From contig NZ_DAMBYD010000005.1 in NCBI RefSeq assembly GCF_032051575.1, forward strand, positions 62,001 through 126,000: DNA of 64,000 nucleotides, given 5' to 3'. A program made the translations under genes and the position numbers. Source of the stretch: Aminipila sp032051575 (GTDB lineage Bacteria > Bacillota > Clostridia > Peptostreptococcales > Anaerovoracaceae). Within the stretch, counting starts at the first letter, position 1, and the number at the start of each line of letters is the position of its first letter. Below are positions 16,549 through 25,104 of the stretch, piece after piece. Under the pieces are notes generated by a model, which saw only the letters and a program-made list of their open reading frames with translations, did not search any database and was not told the origin of the DNA.

Positions 16549-16577
16549 CCCGTCAGACTATGCCTGACGGGTTTTTT
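16549..16577 (+). terminator. Terminator after iscS-iscU
   Basis: CCCGTCAG and CTGACGGG form a perfect eight-pair stem with a seven-base loop, followed by six T. Confidence 0.92.
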
Positions 16578-16584
16578 ATATTAT

Positions 16585-16790
16585 GGGAAAATCTATTGAT
16601 ATTTTCCATTATATAAAAAAGGAAGTGGAGAGGGGCGGAAGCCTCTTTGCCAATAAAGGAGGGTGTTCGGCGAATAAAATGAGCGCCGAAGGGAACCATG
16701 GGGTTCCATAACGGAGTGGCGAAGCCATATTTTTGTGTCCAAAAAATGTGCATAAAATTTAAGTATGTCCATATATATGAAATATGGACA
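16585..16790 (+). other. Run of consecutive hairpins, candidate structured RNA or leader
   Basis: About 200 bases between iscU and spoIIIAE carry no gene but a series of short perfect inverted repeats: GGAAAAT/ATTTTCC (16586-16607), a CCTC-containing hairpin with a GGAA loop (about 16629-16646), TTCGGCG/CGCCGAA (16666-16690), GGAACC/GGTTCC (16692-16707), TGGC/GCCA (16717-16727) and TGTCCATAT/ATATGGACA (16766-16790). The middle 100 bases are clearly richer in G and C than the surroundings. It could be a structured RNA, the spoIIIAE leader, or an inserted repeat. Confidence 0.4.
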
Positions 16791-16808
16791 AAGGTGAGGT
16801 AGGTACAT

Positions 16809-17903
16809 ATGGATTACAAAAGTATTATACAAGAGCAGCTTAACGCTTTAGACCTTAGCGAACTTGAAACTATTATGGAAGATACATCCCTTCAAAGTGG
16901 AGGGTTGGTTCCCAATTTAAGTATTCAAGAGATCATAAATAACGCAATAAGCGGTAAGCCTATATTTGATTCACAAATCATTATTCAAAACTTTAAAGAC
17001 CTATTTTTATATGAAATGAAAAGCAGCTTAATTCTTGGAGTTCAGTTAGTCACAATATGCATAGTAATAGGTCTGTTAACAAATCTTTCAAACTCTTTTG
17101 GAAATAAAGCAGTATCCAGATTAGGAGTTATTGTATGCAGTTGTTTTGTTATTGGGTTATGTCTGAATAATTTTTCACAGACCTATAATATGTGTGCAGA
17201 TACACTTAATACTATGACTAAAACCATGCAGATATTGCTTCCCATATTAATACCATTAATTATTAGTATTGGAGGAATAACCACTGGGAGTATATTAAAT
17301 CCAATTGTTGTTGGCTCGATTACACTATTTAATACAATACTTCAAAAATTCATATTGCCAGCAATTTTTATTTCATCCATATTTATTTTAGTTAATAGCC
17401 TTACTGATAGAGATTATGTAAATAAATTAGCAGTATTCTTAAGAGGTGTAGCAACTTTTGCAACGGGCTTATGTGTTACTTTTTTTGCAGGAATCACGGC
17501 AATACAAGGTTTTGTTTCTGAATCTGCCGATGGAGTTCTTATTAATACGGCTCGCTATTCCGTAAATAATTTTGTCCCAATCGTAGGAGGTTTTGCAGCA
17601 GACTCTATTGATATGGTAATTTCTTGTATAGGAGTTATAAAGAATGGTATTAGTATTTTTGGTGTTATCTTGGTCATATCCTTACTAGCAATACCACTGA
17701 TAAAGCTGATGGCGATTGCTGTAATTTATAAAGTGACTGCAATAGTTATTGAGCCTATAGGTAACAAACAGGTTTCCGGATGTATGAATGAAATGGGGAA
17801 TTCTGTTATAACAATGGCTGTGGTTTTGTTTTTAGCAGCATTAATGTTTCTCGTATTTTTAACTATAATTATCGGAGTTGGAGGAGGAAGTCTGCTGAGA
17901 TAG
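16809..17903 (+). CDS. spoIIIAE: Stage III sporulation protein AE
   Basis: A 364-residue polytopic membrane protein of the SpoIIIA-SpoIIQ channel that links mother cell and forespore. It has a polar N-terminal part and then about seven to eight hydrophobic segments, with the family features GLLTNLSNSFGN, PLIKLMAIAVIYKVTAI and NKQVSGCMNEMGNS. Here it is the first gene of its cluster; spoIIIAA, AB, AC and AD, which normally come before it, are not found upstream, where iscU and its terminator lie. Confidence 0.92.
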   Translation: MDYKSIIQEQLNALDLSELETIMEDTSLQSGGLVPNLSIQEIINNAISGKPIFDSQIIIQNFKDLFLYEMKSSLILGVQLVTICIVIGLLTNLSNSFGNKAVSRLGVIVCSCFVIGLCLNNFSQTYNMCADTLNTMTKTMQILLPILIPLIISIGGITTGSILNPIVVGSITLFNTILQKFILPAIFISSIFILVNSLTDRDYVNKLAVFLRGVATFATGLCVTFFAGITAIQGFVSESADGVLINTARYSVNNFVPIVGGFAADSIDMVISCIGVIKNGISIFGVILVISLLAIPLIKLMAIAVIYKVTAIVIEPIGNKQVSGCMNEMGNSVITMAVVLFLAALMFLVFLTIIIGVGGGSLLR

Positions 17904-18085
17904 TGGATTATAAAAAAATGGAGATTATAAAAGAATGGGTTCGGAATATATTTATAATTGTAGTAGCACTATCTTTTATTGAGACTTTATTACCTTCTAG
18001 CGAAATGCAAAATTATATAAAATTTATATTTTCATTGATAATTATGGCTACAATTTTATCACCACTTTTAATTTTTCTGGAATAA
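17903..18085 (+). CDS. spoIIIAF: SpoIIIAF-like protein, only the membrane part
   Basis: The 60 residues match the N-terminal membrane hairpin of SpoIIIAF (IIKEWVRNIF, then LLPSSEMQNYIKFIFSLIIM). The normal protein is about 200 residues, with a soluble C-terminal domain that is wholly absent. The frame closes cleanly with TAA and the next gene has its own ribosome site, so this looks like a shortened gene rather than a sequencing slip. The GTG at 17903 overlaps the spoIIIAE stop; ATG at 17918 is an alternative start. Confidence 0.75.
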   Translation: MDYKKMEIIKEWVRNIFIIVVALSFIETLLPSSEMQNYIKFIFSLIIMATILSPLLIFLE

Positions 18086-18127
18086 GAACAAGAGTGTTAA
18101 ATATATATTACTGTGGAGGATTTTCAT

Positions 18128-18340
18128 GTGAAAAAAAAGAAGAGGAATATTTCTGCTAAGATAATAATATATAAGCTTATAACCGTTATAGTTGTCCTCT
18201 GCTTAATGCTTTTAACCTTCCAGGTTGTTACAAACAATAAAGATGGAAGAAGGCAGATTGTAGATGAAAATGGCGGAGTTGAAGTAAGCATGCCAATTAT
18301 TTTGTCCGAGGATGAGGAGAATGGGGGATCTGTACAATGA
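18128..18340 (+). CDS. Small membrane protein in the spoIIIAG position
   Basis: A 70-residue protein with a basic start (KKKKRNISAK), one transmembrane helix near 18-36 and a short polar tail. By place and topology it corresponds to SpoIIIAG, but it lacks the ring-forming domain of about 150 residues that defines that protein, so I do not name it. The GTG at 18128 lies after GTGGAGGA. The stop overlaps the spoIIIAH start (ATGA). Confidence 0.6.
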   Translation: MKKKKRNISAKIIIYKLITVIVVLCLMLLTFQVVTNNKDGRRQIVDENGGVEVSMPIILSEDEENGGSVQ

Positions 18341-18984
18341 ATAAGGTTTCTAAAAAGAAAAAATTAGCTTTGTTTGGTTTACTAGGATTGGTTTTATGTT
18401 TAGCTGCTGTAAATCAATCACTGAATAAGGAGGAAGCTTTAAAGACTTCAGCAGAGTATACTAATTATGAACAACAGGAAATGTTGGAACATGATGGAGA
18501 CGTATTAGTTGATAGTTTAAATATTAAAGCTGTAGCTGGAAATCAAGCTGTAAGTGGAGCTGGGATTAGCAGTACTAGTAATAGTGGCATAACTTCTAAA
18601 GTAGTGACATCAGATGATGTAGCAGAATTAAATAATACTGATACATATTTTGGTGAAATAAGAGACACAATTGACACAGATAGGAATCAGGTTATATCCA
18701 TGCTGACAGATGTTGTAGCAGAAACAGATAACGCAGTTGAAAAAGAAAATGCAACTCAGCAAAAACTTAAGATTATAGGCTATATGGAAAAGGAAAAAAC
18801 AATAGAAAGTTTAATTTCCGCAAAGGGACTTCCAGAATGCTTGGTATTATTAACAGATAATGCGGTTAATGTAACAGTGAATAAAGATCAGCTTGACCAG
18901 GCAGATGTAGCAAAAATTTGCGATATTGTTATTAGAGAAACTGGCCGTCCAGCAAATCAGATTATAATTCAGAGTAAAGTTTAA
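18337..18984 (+). CDS. spoIIIAH: Stage III sporulation protein AH
   Basis: A 215-residue single-pass protein with an N-terminal anchor (residues 9-24), a threonine/serine/asparagine-rich linker, and a C-terminal YscJ/FliF-like domain (ESLISAKGLPECLVLLTDNAVNVTV). In Bacillus this domain forms a ring with forespore SpoIIQ. It is the last gene of the shortened cluster and is closed by a terminator. Full length and intact, it is the only ring-building subunit visible here. Confidence 0.9.
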   Translation: MNKVSKKKKLALFGLLGLVLCLAAVNQSLNKEEALKTSAEYTNYEQQEMLEHDGDVLVDSLNIKAVAGNQAVSGAGISSTSNSGITSKVVTSDDVAELNNTDTYFGEIRDTIDTDRNQVISMLTDVVAETDNAVEKENATQQKLKIIGYMEKEKTIESLISAKGLPECLVLLTDNAVNVTVNKDQLDQADVAKICDIVIRETGRPANQIIIQSKV

Positions 18985-18994
18985 TATTCCTGTG

Positions 18995-19060
18995 GACCCT
19001 CAAATATGCTAAAAGTATAGTAGTTTACTTATACTGACACAGTTTGAGGGTCTTGTTTTA
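18995..19060 (+). terminator. Terminator after the spoIIIA cluster
   Basis: GACCCTCAAA (18995-19004) pairs perfectly with TTTGAGGGTC (19043-19052), with a smaller inner hairpin, and is followed by TTGTTTT. Confidence 0.8.
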
Positions 19061-19081
19061 ACTAAACACATCTGCTATAAT
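19053..19081 (+). promoter_or_regulatory. Promoter of the yqhY-nusB operon
   Basis: TTGTTT at 19053, 17 bases, TATAAT at 19076-19081 with an extended TGC just before the -10. Confidence 0.7.
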
Positions 19082-19112
19082 AAACATAGACAAACTTACT
19101 GAGGTGAAGGTT

Positions 19113-19496
19113 ATGAGTATCGAGCAAGAAGAAAAATTAGGTGCAGTTAAAATATCCGATGATGTTATAGCTATTTGTGTTATAAATGCAGCTTTAAATA
19201 CCAAAGGTGTAGCTGGATTAAGTGGTGGATTAACTGATACTATTTCTAGGAATCTACTTGGAAAAGAACCTTTAAAAAAAGGCATCAAATTATCTAAAGA
19301 GGATGATGTAATTATTATAGATATTTATGTAATTGTTAATTATGGCGTAAAGATACCAGAAGTTGCATGGAACATTCAGAAGAATGTAAAAAAAGAGGTT
19401 GAAAGCATGGTTGATATACAAATAAAAACAATAAACATACATGTTCAAGGTGTACACTTTGCAGAGCAGAAAGATCAAGAAGCGCAGGAGGATTAA
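19113..19496 (+). CDS. Asp23/Gls24 family protein (YqhY-like)
   Basis: A 127-residue protein of the Asp23/Gls24 family with the typical core (GAVKISDDVIAICVINAALN, VDIYVIVNYGVKIPEV). In Bacillus yqhY sits between accBC and nusB and affects acetyl-CoA carboxylase activity; here accBC are missing and the gene lies directly after spoIIIAH and before nusB. GAGGTGAAGG precedes the ATG at 19113. Confidence 0.88.
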   Translation: MSIEQEEKLGAVKISDDVIAICVINAALNTKGVAGLSGGLTDTISRNLLGKEPLKKGIKLSKEDDVIIIDIYVIVNYGVKIPEVAWNIQKNVKKEVESMVDIQIKTINIHVQGVHFAEQKDQEAQED

Positions 19497-19499
19497 AAT

Positions 19500-19907
19500 A
19501 TGAATCGCAATGAAGCGAGAGAACTAATGATGCAGCTTTTATTTCAAATGGAAGCACAAAATGAATATAATGTTGAAATTAAAGAGAAATTTCTACAGGA
19601 TAAAGGTGATTTAAGAATTCAAAGGCCTTATATAGACCAATTGCTTGATATTATTTTAGAACATAAAGCTGAAATTGACCATACATTAGAGGAATCTAGC
19701 GTAAACTGGAAAATTAATCGAATGAGTAAAGTAGATTTTGCCATATCAAGACTGGCTACAGCAGAATTGCTTTATATGGATGATATACCCACATCGGTAT
19801 CAATAAATGAGGCGATTATTCTTGCTAAGAAATTTGGAACGGATGATTCAAGTAAATTTATAAATGGTATTTTAGGTAAGGTAGCTCAGAAGATAGCAGA
19901 AGCTTAA
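19500..19907 (+). CDS. nusB: Transcription antitermination factor NusB
   Basis: NusB, 135 residues, an all-helical RNA-binding protein that joins NusE/S10 on boxA of rRNA operons. It starts MNRNEAREL-MQLLFQME and ends with the strongly conserved block SVSINEAIILAKKFGTDDSSKFINGILGKV. It starts three bases after the preceding gene and is followed by xse and isoprenoid genes, the standard clostridial order. Confidence 0.95.
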   Translation: MNRNEARELMMQLLFQMEAQNEYNVEIKEKFLQDKGDLRIQRPYIDQLLDIILEHKAEIDHTLEESSVNWKINRMSKVDFAISRLATAELLYMDDIPTSVSINEAIILAKKFGTDDSSKFINGILGKVAQKIAEA

Positions 19908-19911
19908 AGAA

Positions 19912-20877
19912 ATGAATAATTATATTTTAGGGATAGATACGAGTAATTATAAAACTTCAATTGCTGTTGTTGACAATGATGGAACAATTGTAATTGACAA
20001 GAGATGTTTATTAAGAGTGAAGAAAGGTGAAAGGGGTTTGAGGCAATCAGAGGCCCTTTTTCAGCATGTTGAGAACCTTCCTGAATTATTTGAAACACTT
20101 ACAAGTCAAAAATTAAATATAATAGCAGTTGCTGTATCCAATAAGCCAAGACCTATAGAGGGATCCTATATGCCTTGTTTTAAAGCAGGTTATGGCTTCG
20201 GTAAAGCCATTGCAAATACTCTAAACGTTCCCTTACTCCAATTCTCACACCAAGAGGGACATTTAGAGGCAATAAAACATTATAGCAGTATGAATGAGAA
20301 GAAATCTTTTTTAGCATGGCATTTATCAGGTGGAACCTGTGAATTGCTTAGAATTGTTGATGGACAAATAGAAATTGTAGGTGGAAGTAAAGACATTTCT
20401 TTTGGACAAGTCATTGATCGGGTAGGGGTCCTTCTAGAAATGAATTTCCCCGCAGGCGAAGAGATGGATTTACGTGCAATACAAGTAAAGACAGAAAAAG
20501 AAATGAAACAGAAACAGCTGACCAAGATTAAATTGGATGGATTATACTTTAATCTTTCTGGAATAGAAACTCAGTGCAATCGACTTTTACAAAGTGATGC
20601 ATGGAAGAACAACGAATTTGATGAGAATATCTTAATAAAAGAATTATTTGATAAAATTACTACAACTATTGCTTCTGTTTCAGCAAAGGCAGCAGATCAA
20701 TTTGATATTAAAGATATAATATTTGCAGGAGGAGTGTCCTGTAGTAAGTATATTAGTCATGAAATAAAAAACTTCTTTGCAAATAAAGAGGTTAAAATTG
20801 AATTTGGTAGACAAGACTTGTCTGGAGATAATGCTGTAGGGATAGCATTATTAGGAGGAAAAAGCTTATGGCTATAA
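19912..20877 (+). CDS. TsaD/Kae1-like protein (second, divergent Gcp homologue)
   Basis: A 321-residue protein of the ASKHA superfamily related to TsaD, the tRNA threonylcarbamoyladenosine synthase subunit. The N-terminus ILGIDTSNYKTSIAVVD is the phosphate loop, the HxxxH metal motif occurs as SHQEGHLEAI, and FAGGVSCSKYI is the later glycine-rich motif. It is shorter and more divergent than TsaD and sits in the nusB-xseA operon, where Clostridia often carry such a paralogue. Its own function is not known. Confidence 0.8.
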   Translation: MNNYILGIDTSNYKTSIAVVDNDGTIVIDKRCLLRVKKGERGLRQSEALFQHVENLPELFETLTSQKLNIIAVAVSNKPRPIEGSYMPCFKAGYGFGKAIANTLNVPLLQFSHQEGHLEAIKHYSSMNEKKSFLAWHLSGGTCELLRIVDGQIEIVGGSKDISFGQVIDRVGVLLEMNFPAGEEMDLRAIQVKTEKEMKQKQLTKIKLDGLYFNLSGIETQCNRLLQSDAWKNNEFDENILIKELFDKITTTIASVSAKAADQFDIKDIIFAGGVSCSKYISHEIKNFFANKEVKIEFGRQDLSGDNAVGIALLGGKSLWL

Positions 20878-22079
20878 AGCCCGTAAGAGTTTCACAACTA
20901 AATGCGTATATAAAAAGAGTATTGCAATCAGATCCTCTTTTAAGCAGTGTTTCTGTGGTGGGCGAGATTTCTAATTTAAAATTTCATGGAACAGGTCATG
21001 TATATTTTACACTAAAAGATGAGAATAGTAAGATAAACTGTTTTTTATCTGCGGAAAATTTACAGCATTTGCACTTTGAAATAGCAGATGGTATGGAAAT
21101 TACTGCAGAGGGATATATATATTTATATGAAAAGGGTGGCACGTACTCTTTAAATATAAGGGATATTCAAATATCCGGATTAGGAAATTTAAGTATTGCA
21201 TTCGAGAAATTAAAAGAAAAACTTTCTAAGCAAGGATTATTTGATGAAAAATATAAAAAGCCAATTCCGTTTTTTCCTCATAAGATTGTGATTATCACTT
21301 CTGAATCAGGAGCGGCGGTTAGAGATATTATAAAAATAATAAAAAATAGAAACAATATAGTAGATGTTTTGGTTTATCCTGTGTTAGTTCAGGGACCTGG
21401 TGCTGCACCAGATATAGCAGAAGCAGTCAAACAGGTCAACCTGCTATTTCCTGAAACGGATACGATTATTGCAGGTAGAGGTGGAGGATCCATAGAAGAA
21501 CTTTGGGCTTTTAATGAAGAAATTGTTGCCAGAAGTATTTTTGAATCAAAGATTCCGATTATATCTGCGGTTGGACATGAAATTGATTTTACCATAGCTG
21601 ACTTTGTAGCAGATAAAAGGGCCGAAACACCAACAGCGGCTGCCCAAATGGCAGTTCCTGATATAAATGAACTAAGACACTATATGTTACAGCTTAAAAC
21701 TAATTTAGAAAACCAAGTTACTAGCTGTATTAGATGTAAAGAACTTAAACTTCAAAGCTGTAATATAGAAGCATTAGTATCAAAATTTGAAAACAGAATT
21801 AATTTTCAGATAAATAGTGTTAACAATCAGTATAAAGAAATGCTTACTCTTATAAGTAATATGCTATATAATAAAAAGAATAAGATTGATTCAGTTAAAG
21901 ATCAATTAGAAGCATTAAATCCACGAAATATTATGGATAGAGGTTATAGTGCTATAATCAATAGTGAAGGTAAAATCATTAATTCTGTAGAATCAATAGG
22001 AATTAATGAAAAATTTATCACCATAATGAAAGATGGAAGTATTGAAGGCATAGTAACAAAAATAAGGAAGGATAAATAA
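20868..22079 (+). CDS. xseA: Exodeoxyribonuclease VII large subunit
   Basis: The 403-residue catalytic subunit of exonuclease VII, which degrades single-stranded DNA from both ends. An N-terminal OB-fold (VSVVGEISNLKFHGTGHVYF) is followed by the catalytic region with GRGGGSIEELWAFN and VGHEIDFTIADFVADKRAETPTAAA-type motifs, then a coiled-coil part. It overlaps the previous gene by ten bases and ends three bases before xseB. Confidence 0.95.
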   Translation: MAIKPVRVSQLNAYIKRVLQSDPLLSSVSVVGEISNLKFHGTGHVYFTLKDENSKINCFLSAENLQHLHFEIADGMEITAEGYIYLYEKGGTYSLNIRDIQISGLGNLSIAFEKLKEKLSKQGLFDEKYKKPIPFFPHKIVIITSESGAAVRDIIKIIKNRNNIVDVLVYPVLVQGPGAAPDIAEAVKQVNLLFPETDTIIAGRGGGSIEELWAFNEEIVARSIFESKIPIISAVGHEIDFTIADFVADKRAETPTAAAQMAVPDINELRHYMLQLKTNLENQVTSCIRCKELKLQSCNIEALVSKFENRINFQINSVNNQYKEMLTLISNMLYNKKNKIDSVKDQLEALNPRNIMDRGYSAIINSEGKIINSVESIGINEKFITIMKDGSIEGIVTKIRKDK

Positions 22080-22081
22080 TC

Positions 22082-22276
22082 ATGGCAGCCAAAAAGGATT
22101 TATCATTTGAGGAAGCTCTTGAAAAATTAGAACTTTCGGCGGAATGCTTAAAAAGTGATCATGTGTCTCTGGAAGAAGCTTTAAAAAGTTTTGAACAAGG
22201 CATTGAGTATTATAATAAATGTAATACTATATTAAATAACGCTAAGCAGAAAATAGAAGTTTATTCTAAGCAGTAA
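22082..22276 (+). CDS. xseB: Exodeoxyribonuclease VII small subunit
   Basis: The 64-residue helical small subunit with the family motif FEEALEKLELSAECL and SLEEALKSFEQGIEYY. Several copies bind the coiled coil of XseA. It lies immediately after xseA. Confidence 0.94.
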   Translation: MAAKKDLSFEEALEKLELSAECLKSDHVSLEEALKSFEQGIEYYNKCNTILNNAKQKIEVYSKQ

Positions 22277-22290
22277 AGGAGGCGCGTGTT

Positions 22291-23187
22291 ATGGACAATA
22301 TCTCATATTCCACGTACAAAAATTTAATTGATGAACACATCTTGGACTTCTTACCTGAAATTGACCATAAGAGCATTACGGTATATGATGCTATGAAATA
22401 CAGTTTGACTGCTGGTGGGAAAAGGCTTAGACCTGTATTGCTGCTTGCTGCATGTGAGTTTGTAGGCGGAGACATTCAGAATGCTATTCCTTATGCCTGT
22501 GCTATAGAATACATTCATACGTATTCACTTATTCATGATGATTTGCCAGCTATGGATGACGATGAACTTAGAAGAGGGGTTCCTACGAACCATATAGTCT
22601 TTGGGGAAGCTATGGCCATACTTGCAGGCGATGGACTGCTTACCAGCGCTTTTGAAGCCATGAATAAGGATATGCTTTTATATTTAGATGATTCTACTAA
22701 ATTAAAGCGCAGAATCAGAGCAATTTATGAAATGTCAAAGGGGGCTGGCTGCCGAGGTATGGTCGCTGGTCAGGTTGCTGATATGGAAGCAGAGAATAAG
22801 CAATGCTCAAAAGAAATGCTTGATTATATTCATTTAAATAAAACCGCAGCTCTTATTACTGCATCTGTGCGGGCTGGTGCCTATTTAGGAGGAGCCACAG
22901 AACAGCAGCTTAGGGACTTGACTGGCTATGCCGAGAACTTAGGTCTGGCTTTCCAAATTGCGGATGATATACTGGATATTTGCGGCAATGAACAGGAAAT
23001 GGGTAAAAAAGCTGGAAATGATCAGAAGAAGCATAAATCTACTTATCCTTGTTTGTATGATTTGGAGGAGTGTAAAGCTTATTTAAAGGAGCTTACTGAA
23101 ACAGCATTGTCCTTCTTAGAATCTTATTATGATGAAGCTGAGTTCTTTAATACTTTTGCTGAGGAAATGGTGGTTCGTGGTAAATAA
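22291..23187 (+). CDS. ispA: Polyprenyl (farnesyl) diphosphate synthase
   Basis: A 298-residue prenyltransferase that condenses isopentenyl diphosphate with allylic diphosphates to make farnesyl diphosphate. The first aspartate-rich motif is HDDLPAMDDDELRRG and the second is IADDILD, both intact; GGKRLRP is also conserved. The ATG follows AAAGGAGGCG. Next to dxs, it supplies isoprenoid precursors for the cell wall and quinone-type lipids. Confidence 0.95.
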   Translation: MDNISYSTYKNLIDEHILDFLPEIDHKSITVYDAMKYSLTAGGKRLRPVLLLAACEFVGGDIQNAIPYACAIEYIHTYSLIHDDLPAMDDDELRRGVPTNHIVFGEAMAILAGDGLLTSAFEAMNKDMLLYLDDSTKLKRRIRAIYEMSKGAGCRGMVAGQVADMEAENKQCSKEMLDYIHLNKTAALITASVRAGAYLGGATEQQLRDLTGYAENLGLAFQIADDILDICGNEQEMGKKAGNDQKKHKSTYPCLYDLEECKAYLKELTETALSFLESYYDEAEFFNTFAEEMVVRGK

Positions 23188-23220
23188 TTTATAAAGGAGC
23201 TCATTTTTGAGAATGGTACA

Positions 23221-25104
23221 ATGGGAGATAGAAAAAAAATAAATCTTTTAACGGGGAATTTCCCTGAAGATTTAAAATATATGTCCAATGACGAATTGGA
23301 GTTATTGACTTATGATATAAGGGATTTTCTCATAGAAAATGTATCAAAAACAGGAGGACATTTAGCCTCTAATCTAGGTGTGGTAGAACTTACTATTGCC
23401 CTGCATACTGTTTTTGACAGCCCTAGAGATAAAATAATTTGGGATGTAGGACACCAGTCCTATGTGCATAAGATTTTAACGGGAAGAGCGGATCGGTTTT
23501 CTTCCCTTAGACAGTATGGCGGTATGAGTGGATTTCCTAAAAGAGAGGAGAGTCCCCATGATTGTTTTGACACAGGCCATAGCAGTAATTCAATTTCTGC
23601 TGCAGCAGGAATCGCTGCGGCTAGAGATTTAAATGGAGATGATTTTGCAGTTATAGCAGTTATTGGAGATGGCGCTTTAACTGGAGGATTAGCTTTTGAG
23701 GCACTGAATAATGCGGGAGCATCAAAATCTAAAATGATTATCATAGTAAATGATAACGGGATGTCCATATCTAAAAATATTGGAGGAGTTTCTCAACATC
23801 TGAGTAATTTAAGAATGTCTTCTACTTACTTGGATTTTAAAAAACAAGTTAAGAAAACTTTAAAAGGCATTCCGCGAGTAGGTGAAAGTTTATATTCTGG
23901 AATTGAACATCTTAGAGACTCCATTAAATATGCAATGGTAGAAGGGGCTTTATTTGAAGAATTTGGATTTAAATATATGGGACCTTTTGATGGACATAAT
24001 ATAGAAGATTTGACAACAGCCCTCATGCTTGCAAAAAATGTAGAAGGTCCAGTTGTTTTACATGTACTTACTAAAAAGGGAAAAGGCTACAGAAATTCGG
24101 AAACCAGTCCTGACAAGTTTCATGGAGTAGCGCCCTTTAATCCATCAACTGGCTTACCACTCAAAGCTGCTGATGGATTTTCATATTCTCAAGTTTTCGG
24201 TAATAAAATGATTCAGCTTGCCGGCAGAAATGAAAAAGTTGTGGCTATTTGTGCAGCCATGATTAATGGAACAGGTTTAGATAAGTACGCTGCAAAATAT
24301 CCCAATCGGATTTTTGATGTGGGTATTGCTGAAGGGCATGCGGTTTCTTTTGCGGCTGGACTTGCAGTTGCAGGTTACAGACCAGTAGTTGCCATATACT
24401 CTACTTTTCTTCAAAGAGCCTATGATCAAATGATGATTGATGTGTGCATGCAGAAATTACCGGTTATATTTGCCATTGACAGAGCAGGAAATGTTGGTGC
24501 AGATGGTGAGACCCATCATGGTGTCTTTGATTTATCCTATTTAAACCATATGCCAAATATGACTGTACTTGCCCCGGCAGATGGCACTGAATTGGCAGAA
24601 ATGTTTGAATATGCCTTAACACTTGACGGACCGTGTGCAATAAGGTATCCTCGAGGTGAGGCATTAGATTTTTCCACTGTATATAACGGTGAATATGGTA
24701 CTATCTTTAAGAATAGAGATATTTTTAAAGGTGGAGATGTAGTTATATTTGCGGTAGGAAAAATGCTGTCTATTGCATATGAGGTGTGTTTAAATTTACG
24801 CGATGCAGGATTAGATGTTGGACTTATAAATGCAAGAAGCATTCATCCTTTGGATGAAGAGTCTATAATTAGTGCAGCAAAAGCATCAAAACGAATCATT
24901 ACTATTGAAGACAATGTTATTAGTGGTGGTTTTGGACAGCAGGTAGTAACCTTGCTGTTGAATAACGATATAAATATTCCATGTAGGAATATTGGGTGGC
25001 CTGAATATTTTGTTGAGCATGGAAATGACAAGGAATTGTTTGGAAAATATAAATTAGATGTAGAGGGTATAAGTGAAAGGGTGCGTGACTTTATTGAAGG
25101 ATAG
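23221..25104 (+). CDS. dxs: 1-deoxy-D-xylulose-5-phosphate synthase
   Basis: The 627-residue thiamine-diphosphate enzyme that starts the MEP pathway from pyruvate and glyceraldehyde-3-phosphate. The substrate region WDVGHQSYVHKILTGR, the ThDP motif GDGALTGGLAFEALNNAG and the transketolase-type pyrimidine and C-terminal domains are in order. The start is odd: AAAGGAG lies about 21 bases upstream of the ATG and no better in-frame start is seen, so spacing is poor. It overlaps the tlyA frame by 32 bases. Confidence 0.95.
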   Translation: MGDRKKINLLTGNFPEDLKYMSNDELELLTYDIRDFLIENVSKTGGHLASNLGVVELTIALHTVFDSPRDKIIWDVGHQSYVHKILTGRADRFSSLRQYGGMSGFPKREESPHDCFDTGHSSNSISAAAGIAAARDLNGDDFAVIAVIGDGALTGGLAFEALNNAGASKSKMIIIVNDNGMSISKNIGGVSQHLSNLRMSSTYLDFKKQVKKTLKGIPRVGESLYSGIEHLRDSIKYAMVEGALFEEFGFKYMGPFDGHNIEDLTTALMLAKNVEGPVVLHVLTKKGKGYRNSETSPDKFHGVAPFNPSTGLPLKAADGFSYSQVFGNKMIQLAGRNEKVVAICAAMINGTGLDKYAAKYPNRIFDVGIAEGHAVSFAAGLAVAGYRPVVAIYSTFLQRAYDQMMIDVCMQKLPVIFAIDRAGNVGADGETHHGVFDLSYLNHMPNMTVLAPADGTELAEMFEYALTLDGPCAIRYPRGEALDFSTVYNGEYGTIFKNRDIFKGGDVVIFAVGKMLSIAYEVCLNLRDAGLDVGLINARSIHPLDEESIISAAKASKRIITIEDNVISGGFGQQVVTLLLNNDINIPCRNIGWPEYFVEHGNDKELFGKYKLDVEGISERVRDFIEG

